Positions 25,980 to 34,944 of a DNA stretch of 64,000 nucleotides are shown piece after piece. This DNA comes from Novosphingobium piscinae (GTDB lineage Bacteria; Pseudomonadota; Alphaproteobacteria; Sphingomonadales; Sphingomonadaceae): positions 248,001 to 312,000 of the forward strand of contig NZ_JACLAX010000002.1 in assembly GCF_014230355.1 (NCBI RefSeq), written 5' to 3'. The first letter of the stretch is position 1. Each line of letters opens with the position of its first letter. The notes beneath the pieces were generated by a model. It was not told the origin of the DNA. It saw nothing but the letters and a program-made list of their open reading frames with translations, and ran no database searches. Made by a program: the position numbers and the translations under genes.

Positions 25980-27437
25980 TCAGCGCTTGCGCGGCCACAG
26001 CCGCGCCAGCAGGCCGCCCTTGCGCGGCTGATTCTTGATGCCGGGGCGCACTTCGGTGATCACCGGGATCATGGCGAGCGGCGGGCTCCCGACCAACGCT
26101 GCGAGCGAGCCGGGATCGCGGATCGGGCGGAGCAGAAACTCGAGCGCGAAGGCCAGGACCAGACCCACCGCAAGTCCGCCCGCGATTCCGCCGACCGAGA
26201 TCAGCAGACGATCGGGCCAGACCGGCGTATCCGGAACCACCGGCGGATCGACCACGCTGAGCTTCTCGCCCATCTGTTCGTCTTCGGCGCGCTGTCCGGC
26301 CCGGGCGGCCAGCAGCTTGGAGGACACGTCCTTGTACTGGTCGTTGAGCCCGGCCAGCACACTCTGTAGGTCGGCGATCTGGGTCTGGATCAGCGGCGCG
26401 CGGGCCTGGGCGCTGCGCGCGCTCGACATCTGCGACAGCTCTTGGGCCTTCGCCGCCCGCAGCGCGGCGATCTGAGAATTGTTGAAGGCGATCTGCTGGT
26501 CGATCTGGTCAAGCGGCAGCTTGCGGGTGTTGCCCTTGGCCAGTTCGCGGGCCTCTGCCAAGCGCTGCTTGGCGATCACCACGTCCGGATGGCTTTCGTT
26601 GTAGACCGCACGCGCTGCGGCAAGAGCCTGCTCCGCGGCCGCCACCACCGGGTCGCGCACGTCCGACGTGCGCGCCACGTCGCGCTGTGAGATCAGCTGC
26701 GCCGTGTCGCGCTGGAGGGCCGCAATCTGGACGTCATAGCTCCCGGCGCCGCTGCCCACCATCATCATGCCGCCGTTGGCCAGCACGGCCCCGTTCTGCG
26801 CATTGATGGCCGCGATCTTGCCCTGGACCTCGTTGATCTGGGTCTGCAGCCCCTTGGCCTGTTCCGTCAGGAACTCGACCCGGCGGGTGGCCGCCTCGCT
26901 GTTGCCCGTGGCATCCAGTTCGACGATGCGCTGCATCAGATCCTGCGTCACGGCCTGGGCCGGGGCGGCTTCGCCGTAATCGAACGAGAGCTTGAACGCG
27001 ATGGTGCGATTCTGCGGGCTGGAGGCGCCCTGATCGCTCCCGGTCGGCGACAGCGAGATCGCATCGCGCATGGTCTCGATCACTTCCGACAGCGGCTTGC
27101 GCTTGCGCAGATCCTGATACAGCCCATGCTTTTCGATCAGCGCGATCAGGTCGGGGCGGCTCGTCACGCGCTCGCTGATCCGGGCGATGCGGCGATCGAT
27201 CACCTCGCCGCTGTCAGCGCCGAGCATGGCGCCCAGCTGGGGCGACTGGACCAGCATCAGGGCCGAGGCCCGATAGGTCGGTGGGATCAGCAGAGCCGCG
27301 AGGACGGCACCGATGATGCCCAGCACGGTCGGAATGATGATCAGCCAGCGGCGTTGCCAGAGGATCGCCGGGACGTGGGCAAGAAACTCGCCGCCGCCAT
27401 CGGTCTGGTTATCGTCGAAAACAAGGGGACCGTTCAC
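25980..27437 (-). CDS. Wzz/GumC-type chain-length determinant protein
   Basis: A 485-residue inner-membrane protein with helices at about residues 32-52 and 415-440. A periplasmic coiled-coil domain lies between them (long heptad-like stretches such as LTEQAKGLQTQINEVQGKIA and the GNVR-like region). It carries no kinase domain; the kinase is the separate downstream gene. It sets exopolysaccharide length and connects export to the outer-membrane pore. Translation starts at GTG 27437, overlapping the preceding stop in GTGA. The C-terminal tail is basic (PRKGGLLARLWPRKR). Confidence 0.9.
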   Translation of the reverse strand: MNGPLVFDDNQTDGGGEFLAHVPAILWQRRWLIIIPTVLGIIGAVLAALLIPPTYRASALMLVQSPQLGAMLGADSGEVIDRRIARISERVTSRPDLIALIEKHGLYQDLRKRKPLSEVIETMRDAISLSPTGSDQGASSPQNRTIAFKLSFDYGEAAPAQAVTQDLMQRIVELDATGNSEAATRRVEFLTEQAKGLQTQINEVQGKIAAINAQNGAVLANGGMMMVGSGAGSYDVQIAALQRDTAQLISQRDVARTSDVRDPVVAAAEQALAAARAVYNESHPDVVIAKQRLAEARELAKGNTRKLPLDQIDQQIAFNNSQIAALRAAKAQELSQMSSARSAQARAPLIQTQIADLQSVLAGLNDQYKDVSSKLLAARAGQRAEDEQMGEKLSVVDPPVVPDTPVWPDRLLISVGGIAGGLAVGLVLAFALEFLLRPIRDPGSLAALVGSPPLAMIPVITEVRPGIKNQPRKGGLLARLWPRKR

Positions 27438-28657
27438 AAGATGGCTCCGAAGGAATAGCGCAGGCTGCCGAGCAGCCGGACGTTGTCGAACGATCGCCCA
27501 AAATTATGAATTCGAGCATAACTTGGCGTCAGGTCAAACGACAGACGTCGATTTATCGAGTGCGCCCAGGTCGCGGACGCATTGTAGAGCTGGGACGATG
27601 GAACAGCCAGAGGCCCGTTCATGCCAGCCGAGTTGCCATTGTAAGCGAGGTTCAGGCGGAAGTTGTCCCGCTCAGCCAGTCGCTTGGTGTAGCTGATCGC
27701 GACGCTGCTGAGGGTCTGGATTCCTCCCAGAACAGTGGGCTGGGCGGTCCGGGCCGCAGACAGGCACAGGCTGCCGCGCTCTTCCAACCTGCAGAAGTTG
27801 AGCGTTCCGGCCAATTGGGTGGTCCGGACTTTGCCGGCCAGACCGAGATCGCTTTCGGTGAACGTGACACCGCCACTGGCGTTGATCGTCAGGCGCGGAC
27901 TGAGTGTCAGCCGAATGCCCAACGTTGGCGACACTATGGAACCATCGCCAAGCGGGGTCCGGAGGAAATTGGATCGCCCGTAGGTCACGTTGGCAGTGAC
28001 CGCCAGCCGCGTCGACAACGTGCGGGAATAGCTGAGGCCAAGATTGACGAAGCTGAAGTCCCGGCCGATCAAGGCCGAAGCCTTTGACTGTGAACCTGTG
28101 GCCGTGACGGTCAGCTCGTCCAGCGGGCTCAGCCGGGCCGACATGCCGAGGTTTGCTGTTGCCGTTTCGGTCCGCACCCGGTTGCCGATCAGCGACACGT
28201 CGGGCAGGGGGCCGGTGATCGGAGGCAAGGCCGTATCGGGCGAGGGAAGGGCGACATTGCCGAACCCGATGCCGTTGAGCACGCTGGAAAAGCGTCCGCT
28301 CGCGAACATGTTGACGTAGGACGAGGGCCGATAGATCAGCTCCCCGCCCGCATTCGCGCTGGTTTCGGAGCCGTTTGACGCTTTCGAGAAGCGCCGTGCC
28401 ATCAGGTCGGCATCCACCCTGAAGGTCGTGCGTCCACTGGAGGTGCGCAGGAAAGGCGTGGCCCGGATGCTCCCGGCCACGTCCGCCTCGCGGTTTTCCA
28501 CCAGGAACGGCCTGGAATCTGCCAGAACTTCGGCACCGATCCCGACCCCTGCCTGCGTTTCAGCGAGAGCCGGCGATGCCGCTACCAGCACCGAGGGAAC
28601 CAGCACCATGGCCGTGGCGTGCACCGGTCGTCCCGGCAAGTGATTGACCCTGCTCAT
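27434..28657 (-). CDS. Outer-membrane beta-barrel protein of the export operon
   Basis: A 407-residue protein with a signal peptide (VAASPALA then E) and a series of alternating amphipathic strands ending in LLGSLRYSFGAIL, as in outer-membrane barrels with a terminal aromatic. It resembles the EpsL/TIGR03016-like barrels found with PEP-CTERM exopolysaccharide loci; this is pattern recall only. It overlaps both neighbours by four bases (ATGA upstream, GTGA downstream), so it is made with Wza and Wzz. It may form the outer-membrane exit for the polymer together with the short Wza-like protein. Confidence 0.7.
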   Translation of the reverse strand: MSRVNHLPGRPVHATAMVLVPSVLVAASPALAETQAGVGIGAEVLADSRPFLVENREADVAGSIRATPFLRTSSGRTTFRVDADLMARRFSKASNGSETSANAGGELIYRPSSYVNMFASGRFSSVLNGIGFGNVALPSPDTALPPITGPLPDVSLIGNRVRTETATANLGMSARLSPLDELTVTATGSQSKASALIGRDFSFVNLGLSYSRTLSTRLAVTANVTYGRSNFLRTPLGDGSIVSPTLGIRLTLSPRLTINASGGVTFTESDLGLAGKVRTTQLAGTLNFCRLEERGSLCLSAARTAQPTVLGGIQTLSSVAISYTKRLAERDNFRLNLAYNGNSAGMNGPLAVPSSQLYNASATWAHSINRRLSFDLTPSYARIHNFGRSFDNVRLLGSLRYSFGAIL

Positions 28658-29289
28658 GGGACGATGATCGTGTCGCCGCTCTCGATCCGCTGCACGTTGG
28701 CGCGGCGCAGATCGTCATCGCCGGCCCCGGACTTGAACAGCTGCGAGAGACGGAACTTGAGGGTGGTCTGCTGGTCGCCGTTGCGACGGATCACCAGGAT
28801 CGAGTCCATGTTGGCGAACTCGGCGGGACCGCCGGCCAATGTGATCGCATCGAGGATCGTCGCGTAATAGCCCGGCATGTAGGTGCCGGGCGCCTTGACC
28901 TTGCCCACCACGGCGAAGCGGGTGCCGGTCGGATTCTTCACCGATACGGTCACCTGCGGCACCTGGCCGCGATACTGGTCCTTGAGCCGCTCGGAAATCA
29001 TCGTTTCCAGTTCGGAGGGCAGCTTGCCCTGGGCGTTGATCTGGCCGACGAGCGGAAAGGCGAAGGTCCCGTCGGGCAGGACCTTGACCAGCCGCTGGAG
29101 CCGTTCCTCGCCCCAGACATAGATTTCGACATCGTCGCCGGCGCTGATCCGGTAGGGGGGAGTCAACTGGCTTGCCGCTGTTTCGGTCGTGGTGCCCCGT
29201 GCACGCTGGGCCTCTGCCGGCACCGCATTGATAAAGCAGGCCATAGTCAGACAAACTGCCAGCCGCTTGGTCCGCTGCGACAAACTCAT
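28654..29289 (-). CDS. Polysaccharide export protein, Wza/EpsA-like
   Basis: A 211-residue periplasmic export protein. The signal peptide ends AVPAEA then Q. The Poly_export domain is seen as YRISAGDDVEIYVWGEERLQ and TFAFPLVGQINAQG, followed by one SLBB-like repeat (VVGKVKAPGTYMPGY) and the terminal IESGDTIIVP. It is much shorter than E. coli Wza and lacks a C-terminal outer-membrane helix and a convincing lipobox, so another protein must supply the pore. It is the first gene of the minus-strand operon, with AAAGGGA upstream, and is divergent from the TPR lipoprotein gene with only 56 bases between. Confidence 0.9.
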   Translation of the reverse strand: MSLSQRTKRLAVCLTMACFINAVPAEAQRARGTTTETAASQLTPPYRISAGDDVEIYVWGEERLQRLVKVLPDGTFAFPLVGQINAQGKLPSELETMISERLKDQYRGQVPQVTVSVKNPTGTRFAVVGKVKAPGTYMPGYYATILDAITLAGGPAEFANMDSILVIRRNGDQQTTLKFRLSQLFKSGAGDDDLRRANVQRIESGDTIIVP

Positions 29290-29345
29290 AAAAGTCCCTT
29301 TCCAAGGCAGTCGACTATGTGCCCGGCGCCGCTATAAGGACGTCC

Positions 29346-30929
29346 ATGACCGGTTGGAAGCATATTTACCGTGAATTGTCGTTACTTGGACCGGTTGCAT
29401 TCGTTTTGGTGAGTGCTTTTGCGGTAACTGGCTGCTCGGACGGGATCGAAGCGGCCAATGCCCAGGGGGCCGAAGCCCAGGCGCTGTTGGACGCGGGCGA
29501 TCTGGTCTCTGCGCGAAAGACCATCACCGCTGCCATCGCCAAGCGTGACGACATCGTCGCGCTTCACCTGTTGCGGGCGCGGATCGAGGAGCGGGCGGGA
29601 TCGGCGGCAGGAGCCTTCAGCGCCTACAATGCGGCGCTGGCGCTGGATTCGACGAACGGCGAGGCGCTGGCCGGGGTGGCTCGCCTCGGCATGCAGTTGG
29701 GCTATGTGCGCGAGTCCGAAAGCGCCGCCAACCGCATTCTCGCGCTGGATCCGCGGGCTCCGATCGGACTGCTGTTCAAGGGTCTCAGCAACCTCCTGTC
29801 GCACCGTTTCGAGGCCGCTGTCACCAATGCCGACGCGATCCTCGAACAGTCACCCAACGATGAGAATGCCCTGATCCTGAAATCCCGGGCCTTGTCCCTG
29901 CTGGGCAAGTCCGACGAGGCCTTTGCGGTGATCGAACAGGCGCGCACCTCGGAGCAGGATCCGCTGGGCATTGTCCTGACCAAGCTGGAACTCCACCGCT
30001 ATCGCGGAAATGGCGCGGATATGGTGCCCCTGCTGGAGCAGGCCCGCCGCTTGGCGCCCGATCGCGCCGAGTATGACGTCGACGAGGCCGATACCCTCTA
30101 CAAGCTGGGCAAGGCCGCCGAAGCCCGTTCGATCATCGTGGCCCGGCTGCTCGACGCCAAAACCGACGGCAAGACCGCGCACGGGCTGACCGCGCTCTGG
30201 GCCGAGTACGATCGCCAGCCGCTCGATGCCGCGGCGATGGAGCGGATCGCGCGGGACGCGCCGCTGCCGGCGCGGCTGGCCGTGGCCCGGCACTTTCTCG
30301 AGCAGGCGGACCCAGTGCGGGCGATCGCCACCCTGGCCAATTCCCCCTACATCAATGACGTCATCGCTCTGCGCGCGCGCGCCATGGTGGCGCAAGGCAA
30401 TCTCAAGGACAGCATGGTCCAGGTCGACCAGATCCTCGCCAAGGACCGGACCCACTGCGATGCCTTGCTGGCCAAGGCCGCGGCCCTGGCCCGCGTCGGC
30501 CGCTTCGACGGTGTCGTGCCGCTCAGCAATCTGGCAGCCAACACATGCCCGCAGCAGCCAGTCGCCTATGTGCTCCTGGCGCAAGCCAACGAGGCGCTGG
30601 GCAACAAGGCCGGCAGCCTGATCGCATTCCGGGACGGGTTTGACCGCAATGGGCAGGATTCTGCTCTGGCCCGCACCTATAGTGCCTGGCTGGAGCGGTC
30701 CGGCCAGTCCACCCGGGCGGTCAGCATCGTCCGACGTCTGACCCACAATGCCCCTTCACTGCTGAGTGGATGGAAGCTCTACGTCGAGCTGTGCACGCGA
30801 TATCCGGCCGAGAACTGTCGGGCGGACGCGCTGGCCGGGCAGACCGCCGCGCGCACCCAGTTCGGCGTTGATCCACGGACCGACGAGATGCCGGTCACCG
30901 GCCTGTTCGGCCGTCTTTCCCGGCGGTGA
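29346..30929 (+). CDS. TPR-repeat lipoprotein, PEP-CTERM system PrsT-like
   Basis: A 527-residue predicted lipoprotein: the signal ends VSAFAVTGCSDG, with the Cys near residue 30. The rest is built from tetratricopeptide-like helical repeats (for example AFSAYNAALALDSTNGEALA and AILEQSPNDENALILKSRAL). It resembles PrsT, the large TPR lipoprotein of PEP-CTERM/exopolysaccharide loci, but is shorter. TPR proteins of this kind often scaffold periplasmic export complexes. ATG 29346 is supported by AAGGA seven bases upstream. The end overlaps the WecG-type gene by GTGA. Confidence 0.8.
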   Translation: MTGWKHIYRELSLLGPVAFVLVSAFAVTGCSDGIEAANAQGAEAQALLDAGDLVSARKTITAAIAKRDDIVALHLLRARIEERAGSAAGAFSAYNAALALDSTNGEALAGVARLGMQLGYVRESESAANRILALDPRAPIGLLFKGLSNLLSHRFEAAVTNADAILEQSPNDENALILKSRALSLLGKSDEAFAVIEQARTSEQDPLGIVLTKLELHRYRGNGADMVPLLEQARRLAPDRAEYDVDEADTLYKLGKAAEARSIIVARLLDAKTDGKTAHGLTALWAEYDRQPLDAAAMERIARDAPLPARLAVARHFLEQADPVRAIATLANSPYINDVIALRARAMVAQGNLKDSMVQVDQILAKDRTHCDALLAKAAALARVGRFDGVVPLSNLAANTCPQQPVAYVLLAQANEALGNKAGSLIAFRDGFDRNGQDSALARTYSAWLERSGQSTRAVSIVRRLTHNAPSLLSGWKLYVELCTRYPAENCRADALAGQTAARTQFGVDPRTDEMPVTGLFGRLSRR

Positions 30930-31684
30930 CAGGCTTGACCGAACCTGCCCGCCTGCCCTTCCTCGGGCTGTCGTTCGACGACATCGACCCGGCCGCAGCC
31001 CACCAATGGATCCTGGCCCATGCCGGCGATCGCCCGTTCCGGTTCGTGGTCACCCCGAACGTCGATCACATGGTGCGGCTGCATCGTGACGCCGATCCGG
31101 CGCTCTGGGAGATCTACCGCGGGGCCGATCTGCTGCTGTGCGACAGCCGGATTCTGGCCGCGCTCGCTCGGCGCAGCGGAATCGAACTGCCGGTGGTGGC
31201 GGGAAGCGATCTCACCGCCTTGCTGCTCGGCCAGCCACTTCCCGATGGCTTGCGGATCGCGCTGATCGGCGGCGACGCGGGGCAGCGGCGCTGGCTCGAG
31301 GCCGCGCAACCGGGCATCCGCATCGACCAGTTCGAGCCGCCGATGCAACTCCGCCGCAAGCCGGAAGCCCAGCTGGCCACGGCCGAGTTCATCGAGGCGC
31401 ACCAACCCGACATCACCCTGTTCACGGTCGGGGCACCCCAGAGCGAAATCGTCGCCCATCTGGTCAAGCAGCGGGGAATGGCCGGCGGCGTGGCGCTGTG
31501 CGTGGGGGCCTCGCTTGAGTTCCTCACCGGCGAGAAGCGCCGCGCTCCGCGCTGGATGCAGCAGCTCAGCCTGGAATGGGCGTTCCGGCTGGGCAGTGAG
31601 CCTCGCCGGCTGTGGCGCCGCTATCTGGTCGAGGGGCCGGCGATCTTCGCGATCTGGTGGCGCTGGCGCAGGCAGCGCGATTAG
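30926..31684 (+). CDS. WecG/TagA/CpsF family glycosyltransferase
   Basis: A 252-residue GT26 enzyme. The family blocks VVTPNVDHMVRLHRD, GADLLLCDSRI and LFTVGAPQSEIVAHLV are all present. Such enzymes add N-acetylmannosaminuronate, N-acetylmannosamine or glucose to a lipid-linked primer; the donor here is unknown. Translation starts at GTG 30926, overlapping the TPR gene stop. It fits an early step after the priming transferase. Confidence 0.9.
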   Translation: MTGLTEPARLPFLGLSFDDIDPAAAHQWILAHAGDRPFRFVVTPNVDHMVRLHRDADPALWEIYRGADLLLCDSRILAALARRSGIELPVVAGSDLTALLLGQPLPDGLRIALIGGDAGQRRWLEAAQPGIRIDQFEPPMQLRRKPEAQLATAEFIEAHQPDITLFTVGAPQSEIVAHLVKQRGMAGGVALCVGASLEFLTGEKRRAPRWMQQLSLEWAFRLGSEPRRLWRRYLVEGPAIFAIWWRWRRQRD

Positions 31685-31881
31685 CACGGGCCAGGTCCGG
31701 CCCGACGGCGCGGGGCATCGCCGCGGGGATGATCGTCCGCCGGTCGCCGGCAGATTGATGGTTAATGGTGATGAAGCGTTGAGATTTATCCGCTAAAGGC
31801 CAGCCATGACCGCAAGTGGCCAGTGGTCCAGGGCGATTTCCGGGCGCTGCATCGGGGATTTTTGAACAGGAGCGCGTTGCG

Positions 31882-32259
31882 GTGTTCTGGCAGCTTGTCC
31901 GTTTCGGGATATCCGGCCTGGCCCTCACGGCGCTCGTGTCCGGGCTCTATGGTCTCCAGATCACGGCGCTCGGCCTCGCGCCCGCGCTGGCCCTGACCAC
32001 GGCGACGATCATCGCTTCGGTCATCGGGTACTTCGTGCACGGCCATTTCAGTTTCCGGGCGCATGGCTCGCGGGATGCCCCGGCCCGGCGCTTTTCCCGC
32101 TTCCTGATCGGCAATGGGCTGGGATACGGCCTCAACCTGGCCTTCGTGGTGCTGTTTGTCGACGTGCTGCACTGGCCGCGGTGGACCCCCACACTGGGGT
32201 TCTTCTTCGTCACCCCGCTTGTCTCCTTTTTCCTCAATCGTCGGTGGGTCTACGCATGA
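31882..32259 (+). CDS. GtrA-like flippase
   Basis: A 125-residue protein with four helices in the GtrA/DPMS_3 family; FVRFGISG-like QLVRFGISGLALTALV opens it and FFLNRRWVYA closes it, both typical. GtrA proteins are thought to flip polyprenyl-phosphate-linked sugars. GTG 31882 is chosen because AGGAG sits ten bases upstream and the protein then starts where the family does. It overlaps the next gene by ATGA and is the first of three coupled genes. Confidence 0.85.
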   Translation: MFWQLVRFGISGLALTALVSGLYGLQITALGLAPALALTTATIIASVIGYFVHGHFSFRAHGSRDAPARRFSRFLIGNGLGYGLNLAFVVLFVDVLHWPRWTPTLGFFFVTPLVSFFLNRRWVYA

Positions 32260-33818
32260 CAACGGCTGCGCTCTCCCCATCGGCATCGGCGTCGGCACCG
32301 CCGGGTTGGCGCCAGGCGCTCCTGATCCTGTGCGGGGTCGTGGCCCTGGTCTGGCCGGCGATGATCAATGGCGGGGCTTTCTTCTTCCCCGATACCGGAA
32401 CCTATCTGCGCTCGGCCGACGCCGCCGTGGGCGAGCTGACCGGCTTGCGGTCGGTCTGGTCGGACCGCAAGGACGCCGTCGTCGCCGGGGTTACCGGCGA
32501 TCCGGCGGTGACATCTGCAGCGCCCCCCAAGCCTGCCGCCCATGCTCCGCGGTCTGCCGTGGACACGCCCGGAAAGGCTGTGCCCGCGGCCAATCACCCC
32601 ATCCTGCTGGGACGATCGATCTACTACGGGCTGGCCATCTATCCGGCGATGATCGCCTGGGGCAGCCTGGGCGTCGCCCTGTTGCAGGCCGCGCTGGCCA
32701 TGATCGCGCTGTGGATCGCCGTGGTCGCGTTCGGCTCCCCGCGCGAACGGGCCCCCACCCACGCGTTGATCATCGCCGTGGCGCTGGCCGCACTGACCAG
32801 CCTGCCGTTCTTCGTCTCGCTGATCATGCCGGACCTGTTTGCCGGGGTTTCGATCCTGCTGTGCACCGCCGCCGTGGCCGGCTGGAGCCGGCTCGTCACG
32901 GTCGAGCGGCTGATCCTGAGCGCCCTGCTGATGTTCTGCGCGATGACGCACAGCTCGCACGTGCTCCTGCTGCTGGCCCTGACCGGGGTGGGCGCGGTGA
33001 TGTGGCTCGGTTTCGCGCTGGTGCCGGGGCCGGTGGTGGCCTTGTTCGGACTGGCGGCGGTGGCCGGTCTGGCGGGCGAACAGCTGTTCGTCGCCAGCGT
33101 CAACCACCGCCTTGGGGTGCAACCGGTGCGCCCTCCGTTCCTGACCGCGCGCCTGATCGCCGACGGCCCCGGTTACGCGATGCTGCGCGCGCGCTGCCCG
33201 CAGGTGCAGCTCGTGGCCTGCCGCTACCTGAACCGCATGCCGGCCGACAGCGACGCCTTCCTCTGGAGCCCCGATCCCCGTGAAGGGGTGTGGTCGGCCG
33301 AGCCGATCAGCGTCCAGATCGCCATGGCACGCGAGGACCGGCGGTTCGTGGTCGAGACGCTGCGTTTCGCCGCCGCGCCGGTTGCCGCGTCCACCGCGCG
33401 GGCCGTCGCCCACCAGATCGGGCTGACCAGGCTCAACATCTTCAACCAAGCTGCCAACGCGGGAAGCGGCCTGTCGAGCAGCCTGCCCGAGCCACTGGCC
33501 TCCGAGGTGCGCGACAGCCGCTATGCCCATCGGACGATGCCGGTCGCTCCCACGGAGTGGGCCAACCGCGTGGCGGCTGCCCTCGCGGCGCTTGTGGCGG
33601 GCCTTGTCGCGGCGGGCCGAATCCTCCCTGCGAGCGGGCGCAGCCTGCGGGTTGCCGCTGGCTTCGTGCTCGGGGCCATCCTGCTCAACGCCGCGATTAC
33701 CGGCGCCTTGTCCAAGCCGCACGACCGCTACAACGTGCGCGTCCTGTGGGCGCTGGATGTGGTGGCCGCAGCCTTGCTGATCAACAGTGTGTCCCGGCGT
33801 CAGAGGATCCGCCCCTAA
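32256..33818 (+). CDS. Large polytopic membrane protein, candidate GT-C-like transferase
   Basis: A 520-residue protein with about ten helices and two long loops. The first loop (about 55-120) has GGAFFFPDTGTYLRSAD, then a Pro/Ala-rich insert, then HPILLGRSIYYG. The second (about 290-430) contains RYLNRMPADSDAFLWSPD. I do not recognise a named family. Its position between GtrA and a GtrB-like enzyme, with overlaps on both sides (ATGA and TAATG), makes it the likely transferase of a three-part glycosyl-modification cassette. The D-x-G in the first loop could be a catalytic site, by analogy only. Confidence 0.6.
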   Translation: MTTAALSPSASASAPPGWRQALLILCGVVALVWPAMINGGAFFFPDTGTYLRSADAAVGELTGLRSVWSDRKDAVVAGVTGDPAVTSAAPPKPAAHAPRSAVDTPGKAVPAANHPILLGRSIYYGLAIYPAMIAWGSLGVALLQAALAMIALWIAVVAFGSPRERAPTHALIIAVALAALTSLPFFVSLIMPDLFAGVSILLCTAAVAGWSRLVTVERLILSALLMFCAMTHSSHVLLLLALTGVGAVMWLGFALVPGPVVALFGLAAVAGLAGEQLFVASVNHRLGVQPVRPPFLTARLIADGPGYAMLRARCPQVQLVACRYLNRMPADSDAFLWSPDPREGVWSAEPISVQIAMAREDRRFVVETLRFAAAPVAASTARAVAHQIGLTRLNIFNQAANAGSGLSSSLPEPLASEVRDSRYAHRTMPVAPTEWANRVAAALAALVAGLVAAGRILPASGRSLRVAAGFVLGAILLNAAITGALSKPHDRYNVRVLWALDVVAAALLINSVSRRQRIRP

Positions 33819-34753
33819 TGCCTGCCCCAGAGCCCGCGAAGATCGCCGTCCTCCTGCCTGCCTACAATGAGGAAGCGGCCATCGCCCAGACGGTGGCGGC
33901 CTTCCGGCAGGCGCTGCCGGCCGCCGAGATCTATGTCTACGACAACCGCAGCACCGACCGGACCGCCGAGATTGCCGCCGCGGCCGGCGCGATCGTGCGG
34001 AGCGAGACGCTGCGCGGCAAGGGCAGCGTGGTGCGGCGCATGTTCGCCGATGTCGATGCCGACTACTTCGTCATGGCCGATGGCGACTGCACCTATGACG
34101 CCGCCGCGGCGCCCGTGATGGTCGAGCGGTGCCGGGCCGAGTGCCTCGACATGGTGGTCGGCTGCCGGGTGAGCCAGGACGAGGCCGCCTACCGGTCCGG
34201 CCACCGCTTCGGCAACCGGCTGCTGACCACGATCCTCAGCTACTTCTTCGGGCGCAGCTTCACCGATATCCTGTCCGGCTACCGGGTCTTCTCACGGCGC
34301 TTCGTGAAAACCTTCCCGGCCTTTGCCGCCGGCTTCGAGATCGAGACCGAGATCAGCGTCCATGCCCTGCGCATGCGCATGCCGGTGGCCGAGGTCGAAA
34401 CCGCCTATTTCGCCCGGCCCGAAGGGTCGAGTTCCAAGCTCTCGACCTACCGGGACGGCGTGCGGATCCTGTCGACGATCCTCAACCTCGTGCGGCTTGA
34501 GCGGCCGCTGCTGTTCTTCGGGCTGATTGCCGCGTTCCTCGCGATCGTCGCCGTCCTGCTGGCGATCCCTCTGGTCAATACCTATCTCGCGACCGGTCTG
34601 GTGCCGCGGTTGCCGACGGCTGTCCTGAGCGCGAGCCTGACCGTTCTCGCCGCTCTTGTCGGCTTTACCGGCCTCATACTCGATACGGTGGTCCGCGGTC
34701 GCCGCGAAGTGCTGCGGATGCATTATCTTTCGCTGCCCGACCGGCGCGGCTGA
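33818..34753 (+). CDS. GT2 glycosyltransferase, GtrB/DPM1-like
   Basis: A 311-residue family 2 glycosyltransferase: AVLLPAYNEEAAIAQTVAAF at the start, DNRSTDRT and MADGDCTYD (metal site). An FGRSFTDILSGYRVFSRRFV segment and two C-terminal helices (about 225-285) complete it. This is the layout of enzymes that load a sugar onto polyprenyl phosphate. The ATG shares one base with the stop of the previous gene. With GtrA and the 520-residue protein it forms a complete lipid-linked sugar cassette. Confidence 0.85.
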   Translation: MPAPEPAKIAVLLPAYNEEAAIAQTVAAFRQALPAAEIYVYDNRSTDRTAEIAAAAGAIVRSETLRGKGSVVRRMFADVDADYFVMADGDCTYDAAAAPVMVERCRAECLDMVVGCRVSQDEAAYRSGHRFGNRLLTTILSYFFGRSFTDILSGYRVFSRRFVKTFPAFAAGFEIETEISVHALRMRMPVAEVETAYFARPEGSSSKLSTYRDGVRILSTILNLVRLERPLLFFGLIAAFLAIVAVLLAIPLVNTYLATGLVPRLPTAVLSASLTVLAALVGFTGLILDTVVRGRREVLRMHYLSLPDRRG

Positions 34754-34847
34754 GGATTGCCCTCATCCCGCCGGGGCCGGCGTCGAATAGCGGGCAGCGC
34801 GGTCCGTTTCATTTCGGTACATCCCGCGAATCCCTCGGTTCGGCCGG

Positions 34848-34876
34848 TTGACGCTGCAGTGCAATAAGGGGTAACC
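34848..34876 (+). promoter_or_regulatory. Possible promoter of the PEP-CTERM gene
   Basis: A TTGACG box at 34848-34853 is followed after 17 bases by GTAACC. The -35 match is good and the -10 match weak. It lies about 70 bases upstream of the ATG at 34945, and a small 6-base-pair dyad (34900-34919) sits in between. Confidence 0.3.
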
Positions 34877-34944
34877 TCTAGGCAAGTGGAAGTGGATGTC
34901 GCCCGGCTGCGGTCGGGCGGTTCTGCCGTACAGGATAGGCACCG

